Assembly: GCA_034008185.1 (NCBI GenBank)
Contig: CM067082.1
Location: 53,403,586-53,467,585, forward strand
Direction: 5' to 3'
DNA: 64,000 nt
Origin: Gorsachius magnificus
Lineage: Eukaryota > Chordata > Aves > Pelecaniformes > Ardeidae
In this document: positions 1 to 13,034 of the stretch, one piece after another
Position numbering within the stretch: position 1 is the stretch's first letter
Layout of the letters: every line of letters starts with the position of its first letter
Translations under genes and position numbers: made by a program
The notes under the pieces: model-generated
What the model saw: only the letters and a program-made list of their open reading frames with translations
What the model was told of the DNA's origin: nothing
Database searches by the model: none

Positions 1-1840
1 TTTAATGAACTCTAAGGAGTGTTTGTGGGACAGGTGAATTGATTTGAATTTTCTCCTCCAACATGGACAAACCTTTAATGGAGCCTTAAAAAGTTAAGTT
101 TATATTTATTTCTTTTTCTGTCTGAATATGTTGGAAGAAAGGAACTTCTACATGATCCTCCCTGCTAAGTGCTTTGGCATGGCCAATGCCATCACTGCAT
201 GTTGATCATGGTACAAAAAAGACCCTCAAGCAATGACCTGATGCACAGTGGCCACCTGTCTACATACAGAAAAAAAAATAATTTCTAAAATACAAAGGGA
301 CAGGTTGTTCTAACAGTTCCAATGCAATTATTGTTATATGTTGACTAGAGTGTACAGTACTGAGTATTATATCCAAATACAAATCTGTACATTTGCACAC
401 ACAAAAATAGATATAGTTCTCGGGCTTAAGAAAAAAACAGAGCAAGAAGTTATACTGTGACCAAGATATTTGAAAATTACTTTGATTTTGGGAGCTTCCA
501 TCTGTGAATTTCAAAACAGAGGTTTTAGTTCATAAGACAGGAGCTGATCATTCTCTGGACCTCTGGAGATGTCTCAGTCTCTGGACAAAACATTAAAATT
601 TCCCAATTCTTTGAGAACCTGAGCCTTCTTGTAACTTTTGCAGCCTATAAAGCTTGTCGGCTTTATATTCTTGTATGCACTACATCATAAATGGGCTTGG
701 CTGCAACTGCATTGCAATCCATTTCTGAGGTTTACTAGGGAAAGGTATGGGTCTGTGTCTGGACTCACCTTGGTTTCGTACCTTTGCCATCCCACCAGTG
801 CCAATGAGACCAATGCCACCAGTGGTAATGAGATTGCTCCTGATTTGCAGCTCTGAAGCTTCCTTCTTCCTGGTAGGAAAGTTTCAAGGCTCTCTTACTA
901 ACACTCAGGAAAGCATATCTGAAATTCTTGCCTGCTTTATGTCAAAGCTGCATCTGCTAGGAGAGCTTTATCTATGAAAAAAGTGAATGAGGTTTCAGAT
1001 AACCTTTGTGACAGACTCTTAAACGATATGTAGGTTCACAGTGTTAGGAGGCTGTGAGGTAAATTTAGATCAGTGTGGACTAAATATAAATATACTGCTC
1101 ATTTCCCTGAGCAGTTGGTATGAAGGGTTAGACTCCTGCCAGAAATATGAGCATAAGTCCCTGCTCTGCACTGATTTTCTGCGGAGGCTGGAGTAAATCA
1201 CTGAGACATAGAGCCTCAAAGCTTGTTGGATGGGACCCTTGGCCTTCACTTCCCATTTGTAATCTAGAATAATAATACTTAATTACTGAATAGGAACTGT
1301 TCAAAGATGTCTGACTCAGTCTGATGGCTAGAAACATTTTAGCCACTGTACCAGTAACGTAGGAGTCCAGCAGTTACCTTGGCATGCAGAGACAAGTTTT
1401 AGTGGCCTGACCTTTGCTCCAATACATGCCTGTTCTGTCAGCTGCTTAAAAGACAAAAATGTATTGATTTAGACATCTGGAGTTCAACAGGACACAAATA
1501 TTAAAGTAACGAGGAAAATTAATACTTATGGAACTAAGAATTTTTGAAGGTGAATCAATGGAGGCCTTAGATGAAAGGCACATTTTATGCTCTCTCAGCG
1601 CATAACATAAAGGCGAAGGCTTTATATCAGCAAAGAGTAAAGCAGCAGTTCTTTATTTCTTTAGCCTTTATGAGGAGTATAGAGGAACAGGGAATTCTTA
1701 AAAACTGCTGCCGCAGCTTGGTTCACAGTGGTTGCTGACTGAGCTGACAGTGTTCATTTAAACTCTCAGCCGGGCGATGCTTTTAAGCCCAGCTGAAACC
1801 CACACCTGTCCAGGAAAGCATACCCACAGGTCAGTATTGT

Positions 1841-1880
1841 TTAAGTGCTGTTGACCTCAGTGGGATCTGAGTGCTTGTTG
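1841..1880. repeat. Possible ancient amniote repeat fragment
   Basis: The words TTAAGTGCTG, TTGACCTCAGTGGGATC and GAGTGCTTG occur in the order I associate with a short, old interspersed repeat of amniotes built around a 'gacttcaatggga' core. The match is short and diverged, so the call is weak. Similar fragments occur near 42.4, 48.2, 48.5, 58.8 and 59.25 kb. Confidence 0.3.
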
Positions 1881-2860
1881 CTGCACCCTTCTTAACCAGG
1901 GGTGTTACTCAGAGTAGGACCCGAAAGCTGATTTTCCCCAAAGATGGCAAGACCATGTAGCATTCGTTGGTACATGAACAAACTCTGAGTTTGGGTGGCT
2001 CTCCTAAGACTATGTTTCTTGAAATCTGATGTGCTTTGTTGCGTTTGTGTATTTCCAAAGATTTTCTTGTAAGTCCTCAGTCATTAAACCCTATTTTAGG
2101 AGTATTTTTCTACATTAACTAGATTTCATTTGATTAAATTCAGTATCTAAAGGTATATAAGAATTCCAGCGCTGCTATTTAAATTATCTAGGGAAGCAAT
2201 TTGGTGCAGTGTTGATTAAAAGATGGCTTAAACAAGTAAGTATACTTTTCCTTTATTATTACTTTTATTTTTTTAATTTGCAAGCCAGGGAGAAACCAAA
2301 CAAACATCCCAAGATATTCGTAATGGAAAGTGACACAGGGAACAATTTGTTCAGAACTGAAAGGCAAGTCAGACTTCATATATCTGTCCAAAGAAATTGC
2401 AGTCACACAATATCATTTTCCTTGACATTAGCTTTGGCAATGCAAGTACAGAAAAGGAAGAAAAGACCCCTCCCTCCCCAGATCTCTGGGAAGAGGTGTG
2501 CAAGGGTTTTTTCCTAGTTTGAACCCAGGGGCTCACATCAGCGCATTTGTGTTTTAGGGAAGCTGAGGCTCTGAGGCTGAGTCAGAGTATTTCTGAGTTT
2601 TGACGAGAGCAAATACTTCATTCAGCTGACAGACCTGAGTACAGGCTTGCAGGCTATTTTTCATTCCCTACTATCCATGCTATAACGAAAGAAAATAGCT
2701 CTGGTTTGGCTTTTTGCGCAGATAACAAGAAAAGCAACACAGAAGCCTAAAGGGCCTCTCTCGGGCAGCTAAAGCTTTCAGCATACCTGTAAAAATGCTG
2801 TGAATATGGATGCCGAGCCTGCAAACGCTGAGTAGCATCACTCTATCCACCCCGTCCATC

Positions 2861-3060
2861 ATCCCTGCCAGCTCCGGTTTAGCAAGCTGTTGCCCTCCGG
2901 CCGCCCCTCAGCTCTGCCCCTGGCAGGGCTCCCCGCCACTTGCCGGCCCCGCAGGAGCTGGGCTGCACGTAGTGGGAGGGCTGTGGAGATGGGAGCAGGG
3001 TGGTCACAGGTGCTGAGGGAGGGATGGGCAGGAGCGCAGGTGGGGGGATGAACCTGTGTG
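2861..3060. other. Small GC-rich, CpG-containing patch
   Basis: About 200 bases are clearly richer in G+C and CpG than the surroundings (CTCCGGCCGCCCC, CCGGCCCCGCAGG). They end in a G-rich run with many GGG tracts at 2965-3050. No promoter element or conserved reading frame is recognisable. It could be a decayed LTR, a small CpG island or a GC-biased unique segment. The plus-strand frame across it (2810-3016) is proline/alanine/glycine-rich, as expected of any GC-rich DNA. Confidence 0.45.
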
Positions 3061-6000
3061 AGGCTGCCTTGCTTGAGGGAAGAGCAGCGTAGGCGAAAGG
3101 AGCAAGCGCTTCGTCACAGTTTTACTCACCATGGATATAGACACAGAGACCTGGGACATCCCAGTCTACTGCTCATTATTTCTCATTGCTCCTCTAGCAA
3201 GCAACAAGCTCATTTCTGGTTTCTTTTGTCTTTGCAGCTGATTTAATCGCAGCATCTCCTAAATCTACTGTTGCTAGTGTGGCTATGGCCTTTGAGGTGA
3301 ATTGTGGATCACAAATATATGCTCCACTGCAAGACAAACCAAACCTAATATTGTGCCTCAGGCGGCAAAGCTGCCAGTGCAGAATGTCACTGAATATTAC
3401 AACCTCTGTTATAGACTGGGAGCATCAAAAGGGCAGCTTGAGCATGGAAAGGGGGAATGTGCTGCCAACTCCCTCCACTGGCCACCTTGAAAGACAGGGA
3501 GACACTAAAAGAGAACAACTGCAAAAAGGCTAGAGAAGATGAGAAGGTTGCCCTCCTGGCAAAACCTGAGGAGACTTCTGCTGCTGGATTGGAAACACCT
3601 GTAGGTTGCTTATAGATTGCCCATGTGAGGTAAACTGTGTTTAAGGAGAAGCACTTTGTTTATCTCCAGCCTGTCTGAAGAAGCACGGGATGTGTCATCT
3701 GGCTAACACTGACAATGAGATATTAAGCCCTGCCTTTAAACTACCCACTTGCATATTGTTTTTGAAGTAACATATAAGCAACTTTATAGTAAGATAAATA
3801 GTTAAGTAAGGAAAAAACAACCCACAGGCAAGGTCATTGCCGTCCAATGCAAAAAGCTCCTGTTGTTAGTGGAATTTTACCTGTGCTGAGAGTCCCTCCT
3901 TTAAGAGAAATATCCAGTGCTGGGAAAAAGATCAATGGGCTGAAGCTCCACAGGTTCGAAAGGGGAAATGATGTGTGCTCAGTTCTACCTTTCTCAATTT
4001 TTTCCATGTGTCCCTGTCTCCAGTCCTTGCTGGTGTAAAACTGGACAGGCCAACCTTTCTTCATTGAATGTTGGGTGATGCAGATCTACACATCTACACC
4101 CAGAAGAGCTAACCCACAAGGCTTAGCCTAGTTGCCTGTTTGCAGGTATGTTTTCTTCCAGTTGCTGCCAGTGAATTTCAATGAGTGTTGCGCATCTCAC
4201 ATGACAGAAATGATTTATTACCCACGTATTCTTATGTAAATTAAAAGATACAAGAGATAGATCACTGCTCAGGGACAAACTAACCTGAACTTTTCATGCA
4301 GGAGCCTGTTTTGATTCATATAAAATGATTTTAGGAGATGAGAAGCTGACTGCTGGCCCTCATTTTATGGTGAAAGAGTGGCACACGCCTCCTCACTTTG
4401 TCTAGCGTGGCTGCTTTACTCAGAGACTTGCACTGCCAGAACTTCAGCTAATATAAATCAGAGAGTATTGATTTATCATGGCTGAAGATTTTGCCCTGTG
4501 CCTCTTCACTTGCCAAATGCTCAGTAGTCAAGTGATCATTTTTCACAGAGCCCCATTGTTTGGCTCAAATGTGTGGGCACAGAAAAATGACAGGAGAACT
4601 TTCAAGTTTTAAAACTCACTCTCTATATTTAATGAAACCGCAAAGGGTGCACGTATAGGCTGAGGTAAATCTTTCGTGGTGGAGGCGTGGGCTCCTGCTC
4701 CGTGTGCTGAAGTTGCATAATGTGCCTGTTGCAAAGATTATGGTAACCAGTTACGGCTGATGTCCTTCATCATTTCTAGACCAGGAGATCAGCTTTAAGG
4801 CAGATTGAAGCACTCAATAAAGAACAAATGGCTCCTTTGGTGCCTCCCAAACTCAGCTGAACTGTTGTGTGATCCAGTAGCAAGAAGTCTATCCCTAATG
4901 CCTAAGGAATTAAAATTTTATATGCAAAACCTAATACTTATGAAGTAGGACTTCATGCCTCAGAATTTGAGGATAAAAATGAATTAGCTGGATCAAACCC
5001 TCCTCACAGTTAAAAGATGAAATTGTTACCTTACTTTAGATGTATGATTGCTAATGCTAATTTTTACTGATGATTGTTTATTTAGCAAGTAAGAGCGGGA
5101 GAGCCCTAGCTTACATATTCCTGAATCTGTTCCGGGGTGGTTTGGAGAGGGCTCCAGGCAGCATCTCTGCACCTGAAACTCACACAACCAAGCTCCAGGC
5201 ATGACATTTCTTCCCAGAGACTTCATCTTCTTATGACTGTTGGAGGAGATAAAGGAGCATAGACACCATTACAAGGCTGTGAGTCTGATGTTTAATGAGA
5301 CCTTAAGTAACACGATGGTTAAATTATTCAATGGGTTTCACACAACTGGATGGCCGTATTGATGTTTTTGTACTATGATGCCTCCAACAGAAGAGAGTTG
5401 CAGCATGAGAGAGTTCAGGGTTACAGTGCTGAGGATAGTCTGCAAACTGTGTATAGCAAAAGGCCAAATGACAGGTTAAATAAAGAAAAGTGTGAAAAGA
5501 GCAAAGCAAAACCTCGCTTTAAGAGCTTTAATACGTACAAGTGTGGCTCAACTGGAACAAATGAAATATTTTTTTCAATTAAATAGGAATGAACCATATG
5601 TACTGTTCAGAAAAGGAAGCAGATAAAGCACAGCATTTCAAAATAAGCAGCTGTTCAAATATAAATTTCCTGTTTATTGAGATTTCAGTTGTTTCAGAGG
5701 AAAGGTCTCAGAGTGGCTGAGCAAGTCAATCATTATATACCTTGTTAGTGTGACAGCCCCCTGTGTATTGTTTGACTGGAAATAAAACACAAATACCCCA
5801 AACCCCTACTGTGCCTGCTTCATGGTGCATAAATCTATTGTGTGTCATGTCACTTAGAGTTTTGATGGCAGGCTACCAAATGGCAGAGGAAAATACACAA
5901 TCAAGCCTTCATTTTCATAAATGAAATTAAAGTACACACAGGAAATATAGAACAGAAGTGTTTTCATTAGTGCTATTTCAAGGGTCCATCACTCAAAATG

Positions 6001-9000
6001 GAGACTTTTGCAAGCCCCACTGAACATTTGATTACATATGCAAATGAGTGGTTTTCCCAAGTATATAGTATTTTCTTTTCCAACTTTGATGGTCTTTTTG
6101 TAATAATAAACCTGTGTTAATTTTTTTTTTTACTAGCATTATGTCTTGTACCTGGTTGGACTGACAAGGACAGAGCCCTTGGGCTCTGCCAACACTGCCG
6201 CTAGCCTCTGGTGTGCTCCAAGGGCTTCCTTCGAAGAAGCCTTTTTGGAGGTGCACCTATGTTTAAACACCGAAACATACGGCCTTCAAAGTCAACAATA
6301 CAACCAGAATGAATGCCAAAATGAAGTTTGGGTTAGCTGGTCTCTTCAATCCCCATGTTTTCTTTACCTAATTACTTGCACTTAGGAAACACCTAAAAAT
6401 AATTGATTTGATTTTGTTGGGCATTGAACAGAGCAAAAGCAAAAAGAAAGATCGTACCCCTAAACCTTGTGATTTAAACTGGCCTGTACACTTGTGTTAG
6501 GCAAAGTGTCAATGTTGGGCAAAGGAATAAATACAGACATGCCCTAAAGCTAATGGTCTCCCCTTTCTCACGTGCATCACTTTGGGGTCTAAGAAATAAA
6601 ACAGGTAACTTTAAGAATTAGATTTTGCAACTAGACTTTGAGAAAAATGAATCTGGTACTGCGTAGTAGAAAAAGTCAGCTAGTAATTTTTAGATTAAGC
6701 TGGATCTTGTCAGCTTTATCACTATTTCCACCGTTACATTCCCTCCAAAACTTGAAACATATTTCATTGGGCCCAGGGGGTCCCATGACTGAAGTCATGC
6801 CTAACTTAGGAAAGTTGGTCCCCAAAGAGGATTCTCTGCAACACTACCCAAAACAAGAGGAAAAAACCCCAACAAACCCAAAGAAATGGTGTGTGGGATC
6901 TAGTCTGCTGAACCCAAGCACTGAACTTGTTTTGAAATGCCAGGTGCACAGCGAGGCAGTCCTGGAGCAAGTGACAATTTTCCTGTCTTGTCTGTGGCAA
7001 GAATTCATGTGAAGGTCTCCAGAGGAAGCTCCTGTCTGTGTATTGTAGATGCTACCCCTCTTCACAAAGTGTTGTCTCATTACAGACATTTTCCCCCTTT
7101 GCTGAAGAAAATGAGCCCTATAAAAGAATATCATGAAACCAACTGGGACAAGCACAGACACAGAGGAGTACCTGAGTATCAAGCCTTTGTGCTAAATAAT
7201 GGGTGACCATCAAGAGATGCTCTCTTCTGAGGCTCCAGCAATATGATGGCACAGTCAACAGCAACTGATGAGACCTTTGGAGTTACCTGGAGAATGTGGA
7301 CATTCACATCCAGCTGCTGTCTAACAGGAATGCAGGGCTTAATTCCTTTAAATGTCTTGGGTAAAATCTCAGCTATAATTCTCACTTGAGAGATAAGGTA
7401 AAAATGCTCAAACTCAGCGCCAGTAAGAGCATAAATGAAAGTCGCTGGTGGTGTGACTTTATATGTATAATCTGGCTGGTAAGGTAGTCTGGAGAAAAAA
7501 ATATCTTTCCATTAATTAAAATTAATTAGGCACTGATAAAAGAATTTTCCCTGCACGTTGTTTTCTCCTAACTGTCCCATTAGAGGTGCGAGTTCCAGGA
7601 GGGAGCACAATGATTTTGAATCCAAATTTGATGCGAGATTGGACATTTTTGGTTGCTCTTCCTTGGTAGTGTCTTATGATTAATATTTCTGCAGTTTTAG
7701 GCTGAATTGCTCATGCCTAAGAAACAAGTGCTGCATTAGAATGGTTTTTTTTGGGAAAAAAGCGTGTTAGCTAGACCTTTAAGGGCTGGAATAGGCACAG
7801 GAACAAGTTACTCATCCACTTGAAGGTAACATGACAGAGGAAAAAATTGCTTCCCTAATAAAGAAATTTCTACTGCATATTTCCAGCCTTTATACTTTGA
7901 AGAGTTATTTTAGTTTAAAGCAATATTAGGAATAAATGGATATGGATGGTAGAGTGTCTTGCTGAATGCTTATTCTGGTCAGATGAACTTTTTCTGCTGC
8001 GGCTTTTTTTCCCTGCTTTAGGCCATGAGTGTTGCTCTGAGTAGGTACTACCAATAATCTTTTTCTAGTCAGCAGTTGCTATCTGCTAACCCAAACCTCC
8101 TTCAGTCATAAACAGGTAATGGTTCAGACCTCCAGGAGGTATAAACCAACACGGCTGTATTGACTGTACTGAGTGCTACTCATCTAAGTCGTCTGACCCT
8201 GCTTACGATTACAGCTTGAGCTCAGCACACTTCAAAAGCCTACAGATGTGATACGATGAAAGCCCTCAACCTATTAATACTTCTCTCTTGCTGGCGGAAA
8301 ACCCCCCACATTCCCTATTTTCACCATTCATTTTACTCTGTGGTTCTCAATGCTGCACATTCATCTGCAGAATTAAGCTTTTGATGGCAAAAAATCCAAG
8401 AGTATTGAAGCTGTCTGTCAAAAACTCCTTGTTACTGTACTTTCAGCTCCTGACCTCAGGCTCACAGGAGGCCATGGAATGACTTTCATTATGGTCAGCA
8501 GCTCTGAGACTGAGGTCTCTGGTACTTGTGATGGAGCTCCCCCTCCTCTCATTCCCCCCAGCATCTCCCTTCTTCAGGCTTGATGAGGCCTGGATTTCTA
8601 TAAAGTTAAATTCTTTAAAAAATCACACCATGAATAAGCAGTCAAATGAAAAAGAAACTCTTTCTTTAATTTATTTCAAAGGGTGCAAGTGTATTTTCCT
8701 CACCTTGATCAGCCCTGGTTACATCTTTTGCTCTTTTTTTTACAACCAGCAGAATGTAAAAGAAGCAAACAGATACAGTGAGCTCCAAATTAGTCAGTAT
8801 TATTGCATCTAAACCTTGTCTGGGAATTTGCTTCTGTGACTATGGTTTTGCTTCTTACATAAAAAAGTGGGCCTCAGATATGACCTCACAAACAATATAA
8901 AGCAACAGTACGCAACTTCATTATTCACTATGTCTCAGGAGGATGACATAGTCATCTATATCAAGAAAGTGAGCAGCAGATGGTACACTGCAGATTTGCA

Positions 9001-12000
9001 TGTTTGTACCACTTATTAGTTTATAGAATTAAGAAAGCAGATTTTAAGATTTTAAAAAATATTTTCCCTAGAAGTGATAATGAAGTGATTTTTGTATCCT
9101 CCTCTGTTCTGCATAGACTTCTCTATGCGATCGTGCTGCAAAGGTCCCCTTCTGAGATGTTGGTTCATTTTTCAATATTTGACAGCAATGGTTATTCATT
9201 CATATGTAGAGATCTAATTCTCCTGCTGATGATTTATTCTGCCTGCACATAGCATTAGTTCTTCCTATAGAATGGAGAATTGTGAAAATATAAATTAATA
9301 TTTTATGTGTTTAGTTACTTACTATCACCAGCCATGCAAAAGATCCTTTAGTAAAATACTTATTTTGACTGTGTTGTTTGCTCTCTACTTTTCAGAAGGA
9401 GTCAGACTATGAGAGCTACTTTACGAACATTGGTGTTGTTAGCAGAAGATCCCAAAAAGGGGAGTTTGAGTTTTCAGCTATTTGTTTTTGCCTCTACTTC
9501 TGTTTTTCTGGGCATGTTATTTTTCCCATACACAATTTGAAAGCAAATGAAAAGGGTAAAAAAGTCTCTTTCTGTTTGACTACACTGATGCATTTGATCC
9601 CATTTTACCTGAGAAGAGACACTAAAATTTGGTCTAGCATGGACATGTGTATTCTTAAGATAGAAAAAAGCAATCTGTGAAAAAGATCAGACTGACAGCT
9701 CTGGGAACTGAAGGCTTGTACTCACTCAGTCAACTGAACATGAGCTATGACTGTGCAGTCCTCCCTCTCTTCACCCCATTAAGATGCTCCATTTCTCTTT
9801 ATTAGAGAAATCCCTACAGGTTAGAATTTGTGCCAGGTCGGTGCTTGGCTTCTCTGAGGAGCAGCCCAACAGGGGACTGGTATCTTGTGGTTGAGAAGTT
9901 GTGAAGTCTGTCTGGAAGGAAATAATCTGAGGGAGTTTGACCAGGCAGAATATGGATTTTGTGTTAACTGCACGTCCTGAGCTTCTCTGGACAAGCAGGC
10001 TGGGGCTGGGGGCTTGTACTTCAGTACGGATCCCAAGCTGCCATCACTGAATCTTTCCAAAATCCTCCTCTTCCCCCTCACCACACCACGCCACATGAAA
10101 GTGCTTAAGACTCACATATGGAGGAACGCTGAATTCTTAAGCATTGTGAATGAAGATCACTGATATGAATTCTATGTACATATTTTAAGGGATTATCAGT
10201 TCCCCCAGACCTTACTTTTGACCAATAAAGAAATTGACATTGGTATTTTTTATTTTTTAGGGTTTTCTTTAAAGCAAAAGAAAGCAGCAACTTTGAAACA
10301 CTAAGGCACCCCAGTCATATTTTAGTTGTTATAAATATGAAATTATACTATAAACTTAATTTCAGTTAGGTCAGTAATGGCAGGAAACTATCAACACTTC
10401 TGCTCTCCAAGTAATCAGTGATAATTTACAGCTAGGGAGAGCAATCAATATGCAGGAACTGGCTTCATTCTGGGTAAATTGAAATCTTTGACCTGTCAAG
10501 GGCTGATGCCTTGCTCTAAACTAGACTAGAATTTCCTGTGGTAGAAGGGGTAGTCCAAATTATTGCATTATTTACCTAAAAGTGGTAAGTATAGGGACAT
10601 ATCAGTTCACTGGGAAAGACTTCATTTTTTTTCCTACCTATTTATAATTGACCTGCCTGAAAAACTTACATGTGCAATATTTGTATGCAACAGATATTAA
10701 TGCCACCCTAGATAACAGCATTTTAGGCACCTTGCATCACATAAACACCAGGTGATAGGAGCCCCGACAAATTGAAAACCTTCCCTGAAAAGCCCCTGGT
10801 GTCAAATCACTTATAACTTTTCCTATTTTTGGCCAGATAGGCTCATATTTTTTGTGCTGGACATCTATCTCTGACTGAATGTTTAAAGAAAATTCAAGGG
10901 ATTGTGGATTTGAAAATGGAGGTCGTTTCTATTCATTAGAAAAGCTTGGGAACATAAAAGTAAGCTTTCAAATTCAGTTATTTCTGTCTCTCTCCCAGTG
11001 TATATGTCATAGTAATCCTCACTGGGAATATTACGAGGAAGTGTTTCATGATAACTTCTTGGAAATCCTCTAAACATACCTGAACAGAGAGTTCATATTA
11101 AAATAATTTCAAGATTTTGATCAGAACTTCCTACACTCCAAAAGTTCATTTTGTTGAACAAAATAAATAATCGTCCCTTGGCTTGTCCAGACTGCCAGCC
11201 GCACCCAGGAGTGGGCAGCACAAGGCAGCCTGGAGTATGTTGTGGTCCCACCCTTCACCAGTGGACTTGGGTGACAAAGCCTTTGCACCTCTGCAGCCCT
11301 TTGGAAATGGAGACTGGGTCCCCATGGATGTCTCACACTAGCTTGGGTTTATCAATTGGTTGAGGTTCATCAAGTCACACTTGCAAACTGGAGAAGATGC
11401 TTAGCGTTGAAAAGTCCCATAACTGTGAAGACATATATACTCACCCCATCTCAAAGTTTGTGTAATTTCTCTGCCTAATTTTTTGTTTCTATTTGGTACA
11501 TAATTTGTAATGGCATTGGATTTTAATATAGCAAATGTATTAAACGGACAGAGCAATTCCTTGACAATCCATGTTAGTGAAATAGTATTTTGAGGGTCTC
11601 CAGTTCTGGGTAGAAGTCCCCTAATTTTAGCTGAGGTTCAGTCCTCCATGGCACCAGAGATCTTTTCTTTGTTTCACTTGTACTGGAAAAAATCACAGCC
11701 TCCCAGAAAAACACTTTACATAGCTTGTCATGCACTTAGTCCCTGTAGGTAGGCTCTTGCTGTGTCAGGGCCTCTGGTTTAATAATAATCCTGCAATTCT
11801 ATTCTATAAATTTTCTGGCTTGATAGGGGCTTTGCTGATTAATGTTGTCAGAATGGGATGTGCTGAAAAACACCTTCTGATGCATTACATGAAAGGCTCA
11901 ATCTAGCAGATGTACGAGATCAGTTTATTGTCATGTTCTTTTACCAGGAAAAGTCAAGACTTTGGACTAAATCAATGGTGCAATTTGTTTAATGTGAAGT

Positions 12001-12641
12001 TTGATTTTGCTTGACTCAGACCTCTCTGGTCTTTTATTTCTCTGAGACATGCTAATAAGTTTCTTTTTAAGTTTCTGATTTCCTTTATTTTTTTCCTAGA
12101 TTTGCTTCTCCTGCTGTGAGTGAATTATTTGAAGGGTATTTATTCATAAAGTAGGTTCTTTCCTGTCTGGACTGAATGAAAATATCTTGTGGATTCTCCT
12201 GACTTTTCAGAAGTATTTTGATCCTAACACTTTATGTACAACAAAAGCCTTACCACCACTGAACAGGTGCATTTACTTTGATGAAACTTCTAAATCCTGT
12301 GTTATGAAATATGGAAATGCTCTGGCATCCAGGTAGAAAATAGAAAGATACTTAGATTTAATACACAAGAATTAAATCTGCAAAAGCAACATTAGATCCT
12401 TGCAGAAAACAGAGCTTTATTTGGAAACACTGCATTCAAAGGATCTGGTCTCCAATATGGATAAAGGAGATTATGATAATTTGTATTTAGTTCACAGTTA
12501 TTAAGAAATGATATATCTAATTGCATATTCTGGAATGAAAGCCATGGCACTAACTTTTTTTGGGCTTGTAACTGCTGCCTGGTTATCCCTGTGCTGTTTA
12601 CAACCAGTTGGAAGGGGGTCTTCATGCTCTGCAATGTTTTA

Positions 12642-13034
12642 TGTGGTATGTTGGGTGTAGGTGCTGGCAGCAGGGGCCACAGGGGTGGCCTCTGAGGAGG
12701 GGCTGCCCTGTGCCAGGCACAGCCAGTGCCAGCCGTCTCCAACCGACCCACCAGGGCACAGCTGAGCCCCTCAGCCAAAATGGTTGCACCTCAGGGACAT
12801 TTTTTGTCATCCTTTTTCATTACCCAAATCTGTTTTAACTGGCAATAAATTAAATTAATTCTTCCCAGGCTGAGTCTGTTTTGCCCATGATGATAAAACG
12901 TAAATGTTCTCCATGTCTTTATCTCGACCCACAAGATTTTTAATCTCATTTTTTTTCCTGCTGTCCTGTTGAGGATGGAAAGTGAGCAAGCGGCTGGGTG
13001 GGCATTTGGCTACTGGCCAGCCTAACCCACCATA
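12642..13034 (+). mobile_element. Solo LTR, avian ERVK-like (decayed)
   Basis: The segment opens with TGTGGTATGTTGGGTG, followed by a GC-rich U3-like block (GGCAGCAGGGGCCACAGG). It has an AATAAA signal at 12844-12849. A U5-like part follows with 'TTATCTCGACCCACAAG' and 'GAGCAAGCGGCTGGGTGGGC', and it closes with CCACCATA. From memory this order of words is that of a widespread avian ERV LTR, with CCACCATA a decayed form of a CCACCACA end. No internal retroviral sequence flanks it, so it is a solo LTR or a fragment. No target-site duplication is evident, and the 5' limit is uncertain by tens of bases. The family name is by recall, not by search. Confidence 0.55.
12844..12849 (+). promoter_or_regulatory. 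Poly(A) signal AATAAA of the solo LTR
   Basis: AATAAA lies about 200 bases inside the LTR-like element and just ahead of its U5-like part, where an LTR normally carries its polyadenylation signal. It supports the plus orientation of the element. Confidence 0.45.

Larger units (their letters stand above)
1..12641. other. Gene-less AT-rich flank
   Basis: I see no exon, RNA gene or recognisable transposon in this stretch apart from the small entries listed separately. The open frames on both strands are 60-124 codons, overlap each other, and show no family motif. Composition is AT-rich with scattered TAAT/ATTA motifs (for example around 7500-7530). It is best described as intronic or intergenic DNA. 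Very old, diverged repeats could be present below what can be recognised by eye. Confidence 0.7.
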